64,000 bases of DNA from Sweltsa coloradensis (GCA_024449915.1 JAMZAV010002009.1:1-64000), one strand, 5' to 3'. Positions 45,487-56,725 are shown, counted from the stretch's first letter. The notes: generated from the sequence alone by a model not told the origin. Numbers and translations are program-made.

Positions 45487-45963
45487 ACCAATGTTGTGCA
45501 GCTCCCGTGAGATTCATTCGGGCAGACTCCAGCATAAACGTTTCTGGCCACCTGTGTAATTGGGCCAGGGCCTCGATTGATCGTAACCACTCCTGAGCCA
45601 AACCGCAATCACCATCGCCTGCAAACTTTCCAATAGACTTGGTAAATCAGGCATAATATGGTACGACTCAGTAGGTGAGGGCTGCTGTGTTGTTGGTAGG
45701 CCTATGCGGCTAACCAGGTCCATCATTATTTGATCCCTTCTTCTATTCTCTTCCATCATCAAGCGAAACATTGATTCAGTGGACGATGCAGTGCTACCTG
45801 GTAGGCCTACTTGTGGTTCTGTCTGTACATGAGATACATTTTCAGGAGTAGGCATGCTTGAACTATCGGTTAAGTTTTCATTTTCATGTACCATGTCTAC
45901 TAGACCTTGGTTGGTACAGGCAGCAGCTAAAGTAAACAAAGGGTTTTCGTTTTCCATTGGCAT
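45389..45963 (-). pseudogene. Gypsy gag, N-terminal part
   Basis: The first frame (45514-45963) begins MPMENENPLF and includes MMEENRRRDQIMMDLVSRIGLP. A second frame (45389-45601) carries WLRSIEALAQLHRWPETFMLESARMNLTGAAQHW, typical gag capsid wording. Two single-base shifts are needed to pass to the 43549-45486 frame. VGLP and IGLP, each encoded over a TAGGCCTA, occur twice. Confidence 0.75.
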
Positions 45964-46638
45964 AGTGAAGGCTGATTAAGTAGTTATGCATACATAAAAC
46001 ACAGTTACAATTTTCAAAAGACAGTGCAAGATATAATAGTCAATCAATTTGATAACATGTTGCATTCAATGGACATTTACTAGTTCATTATTTTTGCGTT
46101 CGAGGTTAACAGAAATTATTTTCGAGTTCAAGGTTAACAGCTGATCTGCAGAATAAAATATTGTCGTGTGTAGGGGAACATGCTGTACCTTGGACATAGT
46201 CGTACCTTGGACCATTCAAGATATCTCTGCTATCTTGTGGTAAAAAAAATAACTAAAATTTGTAGTTGTCAATTATACCACTAGGTGTCAGACTATGTCC
46301 AGCTGGGATGGTGGTAGAAAACCTAGCATCATAAAAAAGAAATTGTGTTTTCAACCATTCAAAGTAAGTATTTTGCATGTTACTATTTTGTTTTGAAAGC
46401 CTTCAATGATAATTTATTGCTAAAACACTTTTTTAAGTCTGAGAACCATGTTTTGATGTATAATTATACCAAATACATAAAACAGGCAACTTAACCTCAA
46501 ACTAAATTGGAGGGAAATCAAAAAGCCATGTGCTTGGTTGTACCTTGGGTCACCTTATAGTAATGTACCTTGGACCATGTCCAAGGTACATTTAACTTGG
46601 CATTTTCTTTACCATGGTATGTTTTGTTTCTTTAGATA

Positions 46639-47058
46639 ATGCCACGAAGTAAGGAGGGCAAGGTGAGGGTGAAAATACCCACTAGGGCTACTGATATAGA
46701 AGCAGCTGCAAATAAAGTAATTTCTGAAAATGTGTCCGTTCGACAGGCTGCATTAGCTTACAATGTTCCTCGTACCACTCTTCTTCGCCATCTGACTTCT
46801 TTCAAAGCATCTGATGCAGATATGTTTGAATACAAGGCAAACAATGCTGTTAAGAAAGTATTTGAGGTGGCTGAGGAACTTGTACTTGTTGAATACTTAA
46901 AAACAGCTGCTGCACTACACTATGGGTTGACCATACACGAAGTTAGAAAACTGGCATTCCAATATGCCAAGGCCAACATGAAAACATACCCACCATCCTG
47001 GGACGAAAACCAAGAGGCTGGAGTCCAGTGGTTTTCGTTTTTTTATGGCTACATATAA
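46639..47058 (+). pseudogene. Tigger transposase, DNA-binding N-terminus
   Basis: 139 codons. Residues ~15-55 (AANKVISENVSVRQAALAYNVPRTTLLRHL) are a psq/CENP-B type helix-turn-helix that would bind the terminal motif. A second HTH_CENPB-like segment follows (VEYLKTAAALHYGLTIHEVRKLAFQYA). The frame ends prematurely after WFSFF at a run of eight T (47037-47044), where one base moves the reading into the next frame. Confidence 0.85.
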
Positions 47059-47869
47059 GAAGGATCTGTCACTACGAAAACCTGAGGCAACTAGTTTATC
47101 CCGCTTAACTAGCTTCAACAAAGCCAATGTACAAACATTCTTTGGCAATTATGAGAGGGTACTTTCCAAACACAAGTTTCCCCCACACCGAGTATGGAAT
47201 GTTGATGAGACAGGCATTTCAACAGTGCATGTCCCCCCCAAAATAATTTCAGAAAAGGGGGTAAAACAGGTAGGCAGTATGACTTCTGGTGAACGGGGGG
47301 TAAATACCACTATGATTGGTGCAATATGTGCTACTGGAAACCACATTCCTCCATTTATGATATTTCCAAGGGTGAACTTCAAACCATACATGATTAAGGG
47401 AGCACCTCTTGGTACCCTAGGAGCTGCAAACCAATCTGGTTGGTCAAATGAAGATTTATTTGCCCAATGGTTGGAGCATTTTATTGCTCATACCAAGCCA
47501 TCCCTGGAGGATCCAATTCTACTTTTAATGGACAATCATGATAGCCACACTGCCCTTAAAGTAATATGTAGAGCTAAAGACGTTGGCATTACTTTGCTTA
47601 CTTTTCCACCGCACACTAGCCACAAGTTCCAACCTTTAGACAGGACAGTCTTTGGGCCTTTTAAAACACACTACAACAAAGAATGTAAAACCTTGATGCA
47701 TAAAAAGCCTGGTAAACCAATTTCAATATACGAAGTTGCGGAGTTGGTTGGTGCAGCATTCCCATTAAGCTTTACCACGAGTAACATCCAAAAAGGCTTC
47801 GAAGTTTCAGGTATTGTACCATTTAATCCAATATATTTAATGATGACGACTTTTTGGGTTCGTACGTAA
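47045..47869 (+). pseudogene. Tigger transposase, DDE catalytic domain
   Basis: 274 codons in frame 2. DDE_1 motifs: VWNVDETGIS (first D), LLLMDNHDSH (second D), then PPHTSHKFQPLDRTVFGPFK and a third acidic residue in the helix region. Catalyses cut-and-paste at TA. The frame changes again near 47835, at a T5 run, to the 47854-48285 frame. Confidence 0.9.
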
Positions 47870-48605
47870 CCGATAGGCCTTGTCCAGATGCTGAACAAAC
47901 GGATGAAACAAACACATCCATGATCAATGTTGGAACCAAAACTTCCAGTGGATCTATGTCTACAGACCCAGTCCCAAACACAAAAACTCTTTCGCCCCAG
48001 GACATTCGACCATTTGCCAAAGCAGCACCAAGAAAGGCTAAATCAGCTGGGAGGAAAAGGGGTAAATCAACGATTTTAACTGACACCCCGGAGAAAAATG
48101 CAATCGAAGAGAAACTACGGCTCAAGAGCAATAAAAGTAAGAAGTCCGGCATCTGTAAGGCGTTGATTAAGCCCAAGCCTAAGAAATTTAAAAAGCAATC
48201 ACCGAAGACGAACAATTGTCCGACTATGATGAAGATAGGCCTAGGTCTACTCCACTATCCTCCGCATGTGCAAGTAGTACGATGAAGGACTCGATTATAG
48301 ATCCGGTTGATGCTCCTTTCAAAGCAGGGAATTGGGTTGTGGTCCAGTACCCAGTAAAGAACAGTAACGAGCCGAAGTGTTGTGTCGGTCAAATCATAAA
48401 CAGAAACAAGGATGATTCATACAAAGTTACTTTTGTTCGTCACATTGCGGAGTATCGGTTCCGATGGCCAATGCAAGAAGATGTCGATTTCGTCTCCGAA
48501 AACATGTTTTTCAAACTTTTAAGTGATCCATCAGTTCACTTTAAAAATGACAGAGTTCTGTGTTTAATTTTTGACAATTGCTTGAGCAACTTGCAGCTGT
48601 ACTAA
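47854..48605 (+). pseudogene. Tigger transposase, C-terminal region
   Basis: Two frames: 47854-48285 (basic linker rich in Lys, AGRKRGKST) and 48216-48605 (VDAPFKAGNWVVVQYPVK..CCVGQI then YRFRWPMQEDVDFV). The second is a small beta-rich C-terminal module often found after the DDE domain in such invertebrate transposases. The shift falls at an A5 run near 48190. Confidence 0.75.
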
Positions 48606-49050
48606 GTTATTAGTGCATTAATTGGCACATTCTGTTTTAGGAACCATAATAATCAAAATGGTTGGCCTAAATAATATTTTTATTCAATTGAACAATATAA
48701 CTTTACACTCCCACTCTTAAATATGAAGTAACAAGAAAGAAAACATTAAGTATAGGCCTATCCTACAATTTCCTATGGAATTTATGTACATGGTCCAAGG
48801 TACAAATCATATGGTCCAAGGTACATCCCTATGCTGTACCTTGGACCACTTTGCACTAATTATTAAAACAGTTAATTTATAGTAATAATTGTAAAGTGTA
48901 TTATACAATAAAATCAACAAAGTTTGTACAAGGCATGTTCTAGCAAATACAAAAAAAATTAACCAGATTCATCATCTCCTTTCTACAGAAAAAATATAAA
49001 TGTAAAAAGTGGCCCAAGGTACAGCATGTTCCCCTACAGTTGGCAACGTT

Positions 49051-49230
49051 GTACCGTGGAGCAGACAGTCGGAGCTCTCTTCACGTTGCTTACAACAAAC
49101 ACAACTCGCTGTATCGTGGAGCACAGTCGAAGCTCCCTTCACGTTGCTTACAACAAACACAACTCGCTGTATCGTGGAGCACAGTCGAAGCTCCCTTCAC
49201 GTTGCTTACAACAAACACAACAACTGCTTC
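49051..49230 (-). repeat. 58-bp tandem repeat, three units, in gypsy leader
   Basis: Unit GTATCGTGGAGCACAGTCG..AAGCTCCCTTCACGTTGC.. repeated three times (starts about 49051, 49109, 49167); the first unit differs at a few sites, the last two are nearly identical. It lies between the Tigger insertion and the 5' LTR, in the transcribed leader of the retrotransposon. Confidence 0.85.
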
Positions 49231-49525
49231 CGTCGTTCGTCGAGTCAACGAAAGAGGCGGGGCTAATGGCGGACCCAAATGTACACGACCAATAATTAAT
49301 AAATATGAAAATTAGTTCAGAATTTTCACAGTTGTGATCGGACTGTTGGAATATTATTCATACATTGTTCGAACACTCAAAACACAGTTTATAACATAGG
49401 CGAGCTCACTAAAGTTACACAAAATTCAAGACTTAACATAAGCAAACGGCGTGGCGATTTTCGCAGGCTAGGGCCTAGGCTTGGCGGCAGGCAACAGGCT
49501 ACAGGTGTCAATCGCACTTCTGATT

Positions 49526-49763
49526 TGTTATACCTACTTGGGCTTTCAGGTGCAGGATGCGGGCAACAATCACGAGTCGATCCATACTTAAAGATGAATG
49601 TGGTTTATTGAATATAATGACACAACACACAGTAAACACAGTTAAATAAACGTTCGTAAGAGGGTGGCGCAAGTCGGCGGGCGGACTGTCGGGCGGCCAT
49701 GTTCTCTCTCTGCCTTCCTCCCCTCACTGCCTTCTTGACTGCCCCAGAGGCGGGAATATAACA
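49526..49763 (-). repeat. 5' LTR of gypsy element
   Basis: Identical to 40695-40932 over all 238 bp. Read on the minus strand it would contain the promoter; a TATATTCCCGCCTC start is seen at its outer end. Confidence 0.9.
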
Positions 49764-51350
49764 GGCAGTAGCTTTAGTGACTTTTTAATCCTTTAATATC
49801 ATTTTTGCCCGCTACGCCCTCTGTCAGGCCATTCCACTCCACCACCGTTCTGGGCAAGAACGAGTTCCTTCCTACATCAGTAGCCCATGTCCCTCTCTCA
49901 TATTTACACTTATGATCCCCTCTTGCCAGATAGTTAGCCTTCCTTAAAAGGTTATTCATCTCTCCCCATCCTTCATGAGCTCTAGTCACCCTGTACATTT
50001 TCCCTAGTCTGTCCATCCTTTGCCTATCCTCCAGCTCTTCCCATCCTAGATCCCTTACCATACCGGAGACACTTTCATACTTCCTTACTAGGCCCCTACA
50101 TGTCCATTTACTACTTCCTCCTTCCATGTAGGCCTATTTCCCTTTCTAAGTACCCTTCTTGCAGCTCTCTTCTGTGTTGCCTCTATCTCCTCTACTTCCC
50201 CCTTCCTATACGGGTCCCATATAGCTCCTGCATACTCGACCACTGGGCTCACAAGAGTTTTGTATGCATGTCCTTTTAATTCGCTTCTTGCCCCTTTTAG
50301 TGTCTGCATAACAAAATTAAGGCACCTGAAACCCTTCTTTGAGACCTCCTTGACGTGCTCCTCCCAGCTGAGATTATACTGCAGCCACACTCCTAAATAT
50401 TTAATTTTTGCCACCTTTTCCAGTACCTTCCCCATGAGTGAGTACCCTTCCCCTAGGCCTCGGATTATCCTCCTTCTTGTAAACCTTGCCCATTTATCAA
50501 TGTTAAGGCTCATCTCATTGCCCATTAGTCATTACCCATTCCTCAAGCCTAGTCAAGTCCTGTTTCAGGTCTGTTACATCCCTACTGTTCCTTATGATTC
50601 TGTATATTAGGCCTACGCAGTCGTCTGCGAATAGTCTTACCTTGGCCCCCATCCTGTCGGCAATGTCGTTTATATATATTGCAAACAGTAATGGTCCCAG
50701 TACACTCCCTTGGGGTACCCCTGATGTCACTTCCACTTCATTCGATAGATCCTCCCCTACCTTGACCCTTTGTCTCATATCCCTGAGAAATTCCTTTACC
50801 CATCTGTTAACCCAATAGTCATCTATTACTCTTTACAGCTTCCCTATGAGTTTGTCATGGGGAACCTTGTCAAATGCCTTTTCAAAATCAATGAAAACTG
50901 CATCCACAAGTTCCCCCTTGTCCAGTGAACTAATCAGGTCATTTGCTAGCCCTAAGAGCTGAGTCTCACATGAGTACCCCTTTCTTAACCCATGTTGGCT
51001 TTCTTTTAGCCACTTTTTCCCTCTTATGATCTCCTTTATGTAATCCCCCCACTACCCCTTCCATTATCTTGGATCCCACCGATGTCAGTGATATTGGCCT
51101 ATAGTTAGTTTCCCCTTCTCCCCTCCCTTATGCACTGGTATAACAACAGCTTCCCTCCATCTTCCAGGAACTTCCCCTTTTTCCAGGGAGGCTTCTATTA
51201 ATGTCACTCATAAAGAGCACAGTCTCTCTCATTGCAAGTTGCATAAAATCGCCCGTGAGCCCATCCTTCCCAGGAGCTTTCCCCTTCTTAATTGTTGCAA
51301 TTATCCTAGTTAGGTACCTTAATTTAAGTGCTTGGTATGAAAAATAAACC
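49764..51350 (-). mobile_element. LINE-B copy 1 (RT-bearing part)
   Basis: Minus-strand, 5'-truncated at about 51350, and cut in its 3'UTR by the gypsy element. RT pieces: 51128-51352 (IIATIKKGKAPGKDGLTGDFMQL), a middle piece with GNY-like and AVFIDFEKAFDKVPH around 50850-50920, 50515-50778 (TSGVPQGSVLGPLLFAIYINDI, RLFADDC), 50088-50525 (KYLGVWLQYNLSWEEHVKEV, LKGHAYKTLVSPVVEYAGAIWDPY) and 49774-50127 (MDRLGKMYRV, HEGWGEMNNLLRKANYLARGDHKC, SFLPRTVVEWNGL). Frame shifts and stops make it dead. Confidence 0.8.
50515..50778 (-). pseudogene. LINE-B copy 1 RT, motifs B and C
   Basis: 87 codons. Motif B TSGVPQGSVLGPLLF and motif C RLFADDC followed by VGLIYRII. Copy 2 reads RLFADDCIIYRVI, so Gly-Leu is extra here and is encoded by GGCCTA within TAGGCCTA (50608-50615). 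The insertion lies two residues after the catalytic aspartates. Confidence 0.85.
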
Positions 51351-51367
51351 ATTAGGGCCTACTTAAC

Positions 51368-52136
51368 TAGGAAAACGCTTAAGTCCCGCCGCGTTGTTGG
51401 ATGAGCGTAATTGGTGCATTGAGTTGCCAAGTGTTATGCGGATTTTCTGTTGTTCTGTGAAAAAATCATAACTAAATAAATTTTTAAAAAAATTTATTTA
51501 AATTAAATAAAAAATAAACCTTTATTTTTAATTTTGGTAATTAATCGTAATTTAAAAAAAGAAAAAAATCGTAAAATTTTGATTTTCATAAGAAATAATT
51601 ATTTGATTGTGCTCAAATTTCACAAGAATATATTAAATTATAAAATTAAGGTTCTGTGAAAAAATCATTACGATCAAATAAAGCATGTAGGTGCATAAGC
51701 CAAAAAAATTTAAAAAATCGAAAAAAAGTCAAAAAATTGCGAATTTTTAAAGAAATTTATCTTTCGATAACGCTCAAATTTCACTCGAATATATCAATTC
51801 ATAAAATTAAGGTGCTGTGAAAAAATTATTACAATCGGACAAAGCATGTAGGTGTTATAAATCGAAGAATTTTGTTAAAAAATAAAAAAAAATCGTAAAA
51901 TTGCGATTTTCACGAGAAATAATTTTCCGATTGCGCTCAAAAACGTGGCAGTTCTAAGTTCAGAGATTTCGAAGGCCTCCATAAAATTTCATCGCAATCC
52001 GAGACTTATCGGTTTAGACGGAATCGTGTTAACAAACAGCCAAAAATACATAAAAAAAATAAAAAAAAACATTCCGGATTTTTTTCTCCAGTGTAGTGAA
52101 ATGGAATCTTCGCTTCGCTCGCTACGCTCATCCAAT
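51368..52136 (+). repeat. Repeat family A, copy 5
   Basis: Opens AGGAAAACGCTTAAGTCCCGCCGCG and GTTGGATGAGCG; internal units at about 51648 and 51813; closes with CTCCAGTGTAGTGAAATGG and CGCTACGCTCATCCAA. The head variant (AAAACGCTTAAGTCCC instead of AAGCTTCGCAAACGC) defines a subgroup with the copies at 53351 and 59828. Confidence 0.75.
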
Positions 52137-53007
52137 TACATTTTAAAATCAACTTTGAAACGTGGAAAAAATCTTCAAAGTAGACCCTAATAGCAATTTT
52201 CAAAAATCTTAACTTTGAATGAAATTTTCCATGTAGGGCCTAACTGGGAGAGATATTTTTGTGTTGGATATAAATATATACGGTACCCTACAATTAAAGT
52301 GGCTCCATCGAGTGTACCAGCGGACTCAAAGAGTATAATATTATTATTCAGTAACAGCTTATAAAATATGGCCTAGTTAGTATTTTTATATCAGATAATC
52401 TTACAACTGTAGTTTATTTTACTACTGTAAGTATTAATTTATTTTTAATTGTTACATTTTAGGAAAACCTATTTATTTGCATCTTTTATTGGTACAGTTG
52501 CTAACTGACTAGTTAAGTATTTGCCAACCTCGGAAATCGAAACGTCCATCAAAATAACACGTTAATCACTAAATTAGGCTAATGGTCTAATGGACGAAAT
52601 AATGCTTAGTTCGTTAAACATTAAACATTCAATATGATTGGCTTTCATGTAATTATAAACAATAAATATACGATATGTAATAGTTGGAAACTTCTTCTTG
52701 AGAGTTTGGCCAACCTGGTATTTGGCTTGGCAACATGGCACGGGCTGCCTTCTCATTCTGATCGAGTGTGGATGCGTCGAGAGAACTGCCACCTCGAAAG
52801 TGTTTCATACCAAAGTACACAGTAATTGCGTACACATGCTATGAACAGACGTCAATTACAATCAAGAAATATTGGCAGTAGGCTTTAAAAGCATTAAAAG
52901 TGTCCTAATTGCCATCACAAAACTTTTACGCTCGCTTTGAGTCGGCGTGCATATCTGCTGGGTTGAAGGAAACGGACGGATCGCTATGGACCACCTATGC
53001 CGTGTGG
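52137..53007. other. Intronic, no further gene seen
   Basis: AT-rich; nothing recognised before the tRNA-like sequence. Confidence 0.45.
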
Positions 53008-53079
53008 TCGCAGTTGGTCCAACGGTTAGCGCGCTCGTTTTGTAAGCGAAAGGTCGCCGGTTCGAGTCCCGGCTGCGAA
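53008..53079 (+). tRNA. tRNA-Thr(TGT)-like gene, imperfect
   Basis: Acceptor strands TCGCAGT and CTGCGA pair over 6 bp. A-box TGGTCCAACGGTTAG, anticodon loop TTTGTAA with anticodon TGT, variable loop AGGTC and B box GGTTCGAGTCC are all in the expected order. A T6 pol III terminator follows at 53083-53088. Against a fully functional tRNA: a C-C mismatch in the D stem, a C-A at the top of the anticodon stem, and a T arm (GCCGG..CCGGC) that needs an 8-base loop or overlaps the acceptor. A divergent gene or young pseudogene; lies in PUS7-like intron 2. Confidence 0.45.
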
Positions 53080-53350
53080 AACTTTTTTACCTTTTTTATT
53101 GATCCCATCATTATTGTTTACTTCTTATCGATAACGGGTTACGATTTTTATAACTTTCCATTTAAAATTACTCGAACACAAAGACATTCTTCCCTCAACG
53201 TTTGGCTATAGGGCTAGTTTTGGGTGTATAGTGTAGTCAAGAGTATTTGCTTTTACCGGCTTCAGCCTGCGCACTGCGCCCAATATTTAGTTTTTTTAAA
53301 TATGAAATTTATCCAAATATCTTACATAGGCCCTATACATGACATACACC

Positions 53351-53933
53351 AGGAAAACGCTTAAGTCCCGCCGCGTTGTTGGATGAGCGTAATTGGTGAA
53401 TTGAGTTGCCATTGTGTTATGCGGATTTTCTGTTGTTCTGTGAAAAAATCATTACTAAGTTGAAGTTTTTTTTTTTTTAAATTTAAATTAAATTTTAAAT
53501 TTTTTAAATTAATTTCGTTTTAAAAAAGAAAAAAATCGTAAAATTGCGATTATCATTAGAAATAATTATTCGATTGCGATCAAATTTAACACAAATATAT
53601 TAATTCATAAATTTAAGGTTCTGTGAAAAAATTATTACAATCGGTTAAAGCATGTAGGTGTTATAAGTCAAAGAATTGTTTTAAAAAAGAAAAAACCCGT
53701 AAAATTTCGATTTTCATGAGAAATAATTTTTTGATTGCGCTCAAAAACGTGGCAGTTCTAAGTTAAGAGATTTTGAAGGTCTTCATAAAATTTCATTGCA
53801 ATTGGAGTATCGGTTTAGCCGGAATCGTGCTGACGAACACACAATAATACAGAAAAAAAGAAAAAAAAACATTCCGGATTTTTTTCTCCAGTGTAGTGAA
53901 ATGGAATCTTCGCTACGCTCATCCAATAATAAA
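53351..53933 (+). repeat. Repeat family A, copy 6
   Basis: Opens AGGAAAACGCTTAAGTCCC; one internal unit (about 53617); closes TCTCCAGTGTAGTGAAATGG..CGCTACGCTCATCCAA. The shortest copy with a unit. Confidence 0.75.
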
Positions 53934-54985
53934 TTGCCATATGTAGAACAGAAGTCTTTCAATATGGGAATAATTGCCCCAATTAAAATAATAATACTAA
54001 AAATTGTAAAGCATTTGTGATAGGTCCTCAATAATAATTACTTATAAACTTGCTCGTTATTCTGTGTATATGTTATCTTAGTTTTATTTGTAAAACAGTT
54101 TTTACGACTTTTTTTAACGTTAATACATTCGAACTACGTGTTGTAATACGGAGAGGCAGCCAAACCCAATTTTTAAATTTTCGCTCCCTATACTACTTTA
54201 CAACGGAGTTCACTATCATTGGTCAATCGAGCGCGGTTTCGAAGAGGCGTTCACTGTTGCTCCTGGTTGTTACAATTATATGTTGACTTTGGACGTAAAA
54301 ATATCAAAATCCAGTATGGTAACGTGTATTTTGCAAATACTATTTTTTTTCAGTGTTTAATTACCTGCAAATTGATACATAATTTAGTCATATTTCACTT
54401 GCGGTTCGTGTACTGTAGTGCCTTTTTGGTCGGAAAGTGTAGGGTTTTGCTCGCTTGCAATGTTAAAGGATAGGGATTTACTTGATTTTTATTTCGAAAA
54501 ATCTCCGAAAGTAAGCTGGTAACCCCCATTTTGCTTGGTGTATTATTGAAAAGCACACTATTAAGAGTATATATTATGAATTTCAGCCAAATTTCACTAC
54601 GAGCAAGTTTCAACGGATCGACTTTAAGACTTTTAGCAGATAGGTCCTAGATGAAAAAAAATCAGCTCAATATAACAATATTTACAATTTCCTACTAATG
54701 GACACATTTGGATGGACAGATCCCTATAACAACTCCTTATTTTACTCCCTTCCCAATATAATTCACCTTACAATGTTTTAACACGTAAATTTGCATACGT
54801 TTTGGATAGCAATAGTAAGTATTTTCACTGTGACACTCCAGTGGCGCCCCCCGCCACTGGACTTCCCGCTCGGCGCCTGAAACCAGACACCGGCACTCGG
54901 GCGTCAGGCAGGCGGCCGGCCACCTACTAAGCTTCTGTTTGTGTTGCCGGTTGTGCGTCAGTCTTTATTCGTAACAAAAATAAAA
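53934..54985. other. Intronic, nothing recognised
   Basis: No coding region, RNA gene or element ends identified. A GC-rich piece at 54840-54940 precedes the next hAT element. Confidence 0.45.
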
Positions 54986-54995
54986 ACGTCGTGAC

Positions 54996-55933
54996 AACCC
55001 TTGAAAATTGTGTAACAAATCAACTCGCACCTGTCTTTTAGTACTCGCGCCGCAGGCGAAAAATTTTGAGGTCAGGTTTTATTAAAGAGCGTTTGGTGCG
55101 TTTTAGGATAACATAGCGGGCTTAATTCAGTACTGAAAAAATTCAGTATTTATACGTGAAAACTCGTAAACCACTTGCAGATAAGATAAGATAAGAACAC
55201 TGATGGTACAAATCATATGCGCCGCATCAACAAAATGCCCAATGACTTATGTTCGCGATCGCGTCTTACAATAATGTGTCTGGCTGTTTACTAGGGATGA
55301 CGAAACCCGACTTTTTTACGACCCGGGTACCCGTCCACATTACCCGCGGGTTACCCGGGTAGTAAAACAAAAAAATCGTGTGGGGTGTCTAATGAACTGT
55401 GAAGAAAAGCGCTCATCAATTATCGTAATATCTCAGACGTAATGCTGTTCTACAAACAATGACGTGCCGATGAAGTAGTATTTCATAATCACGAAAGAGG
55501 AACAGCAGCGGGCCGTTAAGATAACACTCACTGTTCGGTTGCATCTGCTCAAGTCAAGGTCACGACTCACGATGCGTTGGCTCGGGGCGCCGGAAGGGGG
55601 GGACTGGAGCCCGAACGAGAGTAAACAAGATAAGGAAAGATTTATCACCATGGGTGATAGCTTTTAAGTTTTGACTTCTAGCAGATTGAAAACATAAGTG
55701 ATGTTGTGGTAATTATTTACGCGGTATAATCTCTGGAAGATCGCACAAGTGGTTAGGCAGGAGGGGGTGGGGGGGCATACTCAGCACACTGCCACAAGTC
55801 GGCGGCATGAATCGGCGCTCGATTCAAATTCTCGCAAAAACGATATTTTTGAAGCACGTCCATAAAAGTTACTCGCAAGAGCCAAATTGTCACTCGCAAA
55901 ATGCGAGCGTGCGAGTGGGATTTTTCAAGGGTT
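54996..55933. mobile_element. hAT-like element (CAACCCTTG type), copy 2
   Basis: Near-identical to 36920-37932. The target duplication is visible as ACGTCGTGAC on both sides (54986-54995 and 55934-55943); allowing for the terminal C and a lost terminal G this is the 8-bp hAT duplication CGTCGTGA. It lacks the GGGGGGCGGAGCCCCCC hairpin present in copy 1 (a ~50-bp difference after CTCGCGCCGCAGGCG). Confidence 0.85.
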
Positions 55934-55943
55934 ACGTCGTGAC

Positions 55944-56312
55944 ACTGCTTGATCAAACTCCTCACGTGTGTGGATCGTTGTTTAAACTTTCAGTCGTCTT
56001 CAACGGGTTTAACTTTAATGACATTTGACAATACAACAGTAAGAGAAAATAATAATCCCAAAAATTTAAACAAATACATATTGTCATCTCAATTTCACCA
56101 GAAAACTAAATCAGTTATGTTCCAACTTACATATCGATGTTATTAACCCTTTAGTCGCTTAGGCGTACCCGGAAAAAACAGAAAGCTGAGCACTTAAACT
56201 CTTCTCCGCGCCAGCCTCAGCGACTTCTCTCAAAAAACAAATGCTACTAAATAAATACCTATAGGCCTACCTACTCTTTTATTTTATTTTTAGAAATGTG
56301 CTAGGCCTATGC
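55944..56312. other. Intronic, nothing recognised
   Basis: Plain AT-rich intron sequence. Confidence 0.4.
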
Positions 56313-56725
56313 ATTTTGGAAAATTACATTTAGGCCTATAGGTCACTGAATAATTTTTTTCATACTTTTTTACTTACTATTACGGTTGACCCTATTTGTT
56401 TTTAGCTTATCTTTGTCAATAAACGTCTTGAAACCTAAACTAGGCATTAAAATAAAAAAATTATAAAAATTGTATTTAGTCTACCCACTCAATATAAATA
56501 TAACTGATTTTCAGTTTTGGAAAATTACATTTTTTATAGGCCACTGAATAATTTTTTTCATACTTTTTTTTACTTACTATTACGGTTGACCCTATTTGTT
56601 TTTAGCTTATCTTTATCAAGAAACGTCTGGAAACCTAAACTAGGCCTTAAAATAAAAAAAAAATTATAAAAATTGTATTTAGAGTCTACCCACTCAGTCA
56701 TATAAATGTAACTGATTTTCAGTGG
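56313..56725. repeat. ~205-bp tandem duplication in intron 2
   Basis: TTTTGGAAAATTACATTT..CACTGAATAATTTTTTTCATAC starts at about 56313 and again at 56515; each unit runs to ACTGATTTTCAGT. The two differ by scattered substitutions and homopolymer lengths, and unit 1 has extra TAGGCCTA sequence. Confidence 0.8.

Larger units (their letters stand above)
46173..49034 (+). mobile_element. pogo/Tigger DNA transposon nested in the gypsy leader
   Basis: A 21-bp perfect terminal inverted repeat (GGGGAACATGCTGTACC then TTGG), flanked by TA on both sides (46171-46172, 49035-49036), the Tc1/mariner target. It encodes a CENP-B/pogo-type transposase. The motif TACCTTGGACCA, part of the terminal repeat, occurs nine times in both non-coding flanks: about 46186, 46204, 46540, 46566, 46578, 48794, 48814, 48835 and 49014. 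Confidence 0.95.
40695..49763 (-). mobile_element. Ty3/gypsy LTR retrotransposon, complete but frame-disrupted
   Basis: Two identical 238-bp LTRs (TGTTATA..TATAACA as read on the + strand) bracket, on the minus strand, gag, protease, RT, RNase H and integrase in the Ty3/gypsy order. No envelope-like frame. A 2.86-kb pogo/Tigger transposon sits in the leader. The target duplication is GGCA. The leader and 3' end show no obvious TGG-starting primer site or long polypurine tract. Several single-base indels and one stop interrupt the coding path despite LTR identity. Confidence 0.9.

Noticed and set aside
49009..49315. Three overlapping + frames with SLHVAYNKHN repeats
   Set aside because: All are produced by the 58-bp tandem repeat, whose length is not a multiple of three, so each frame sees the same words.
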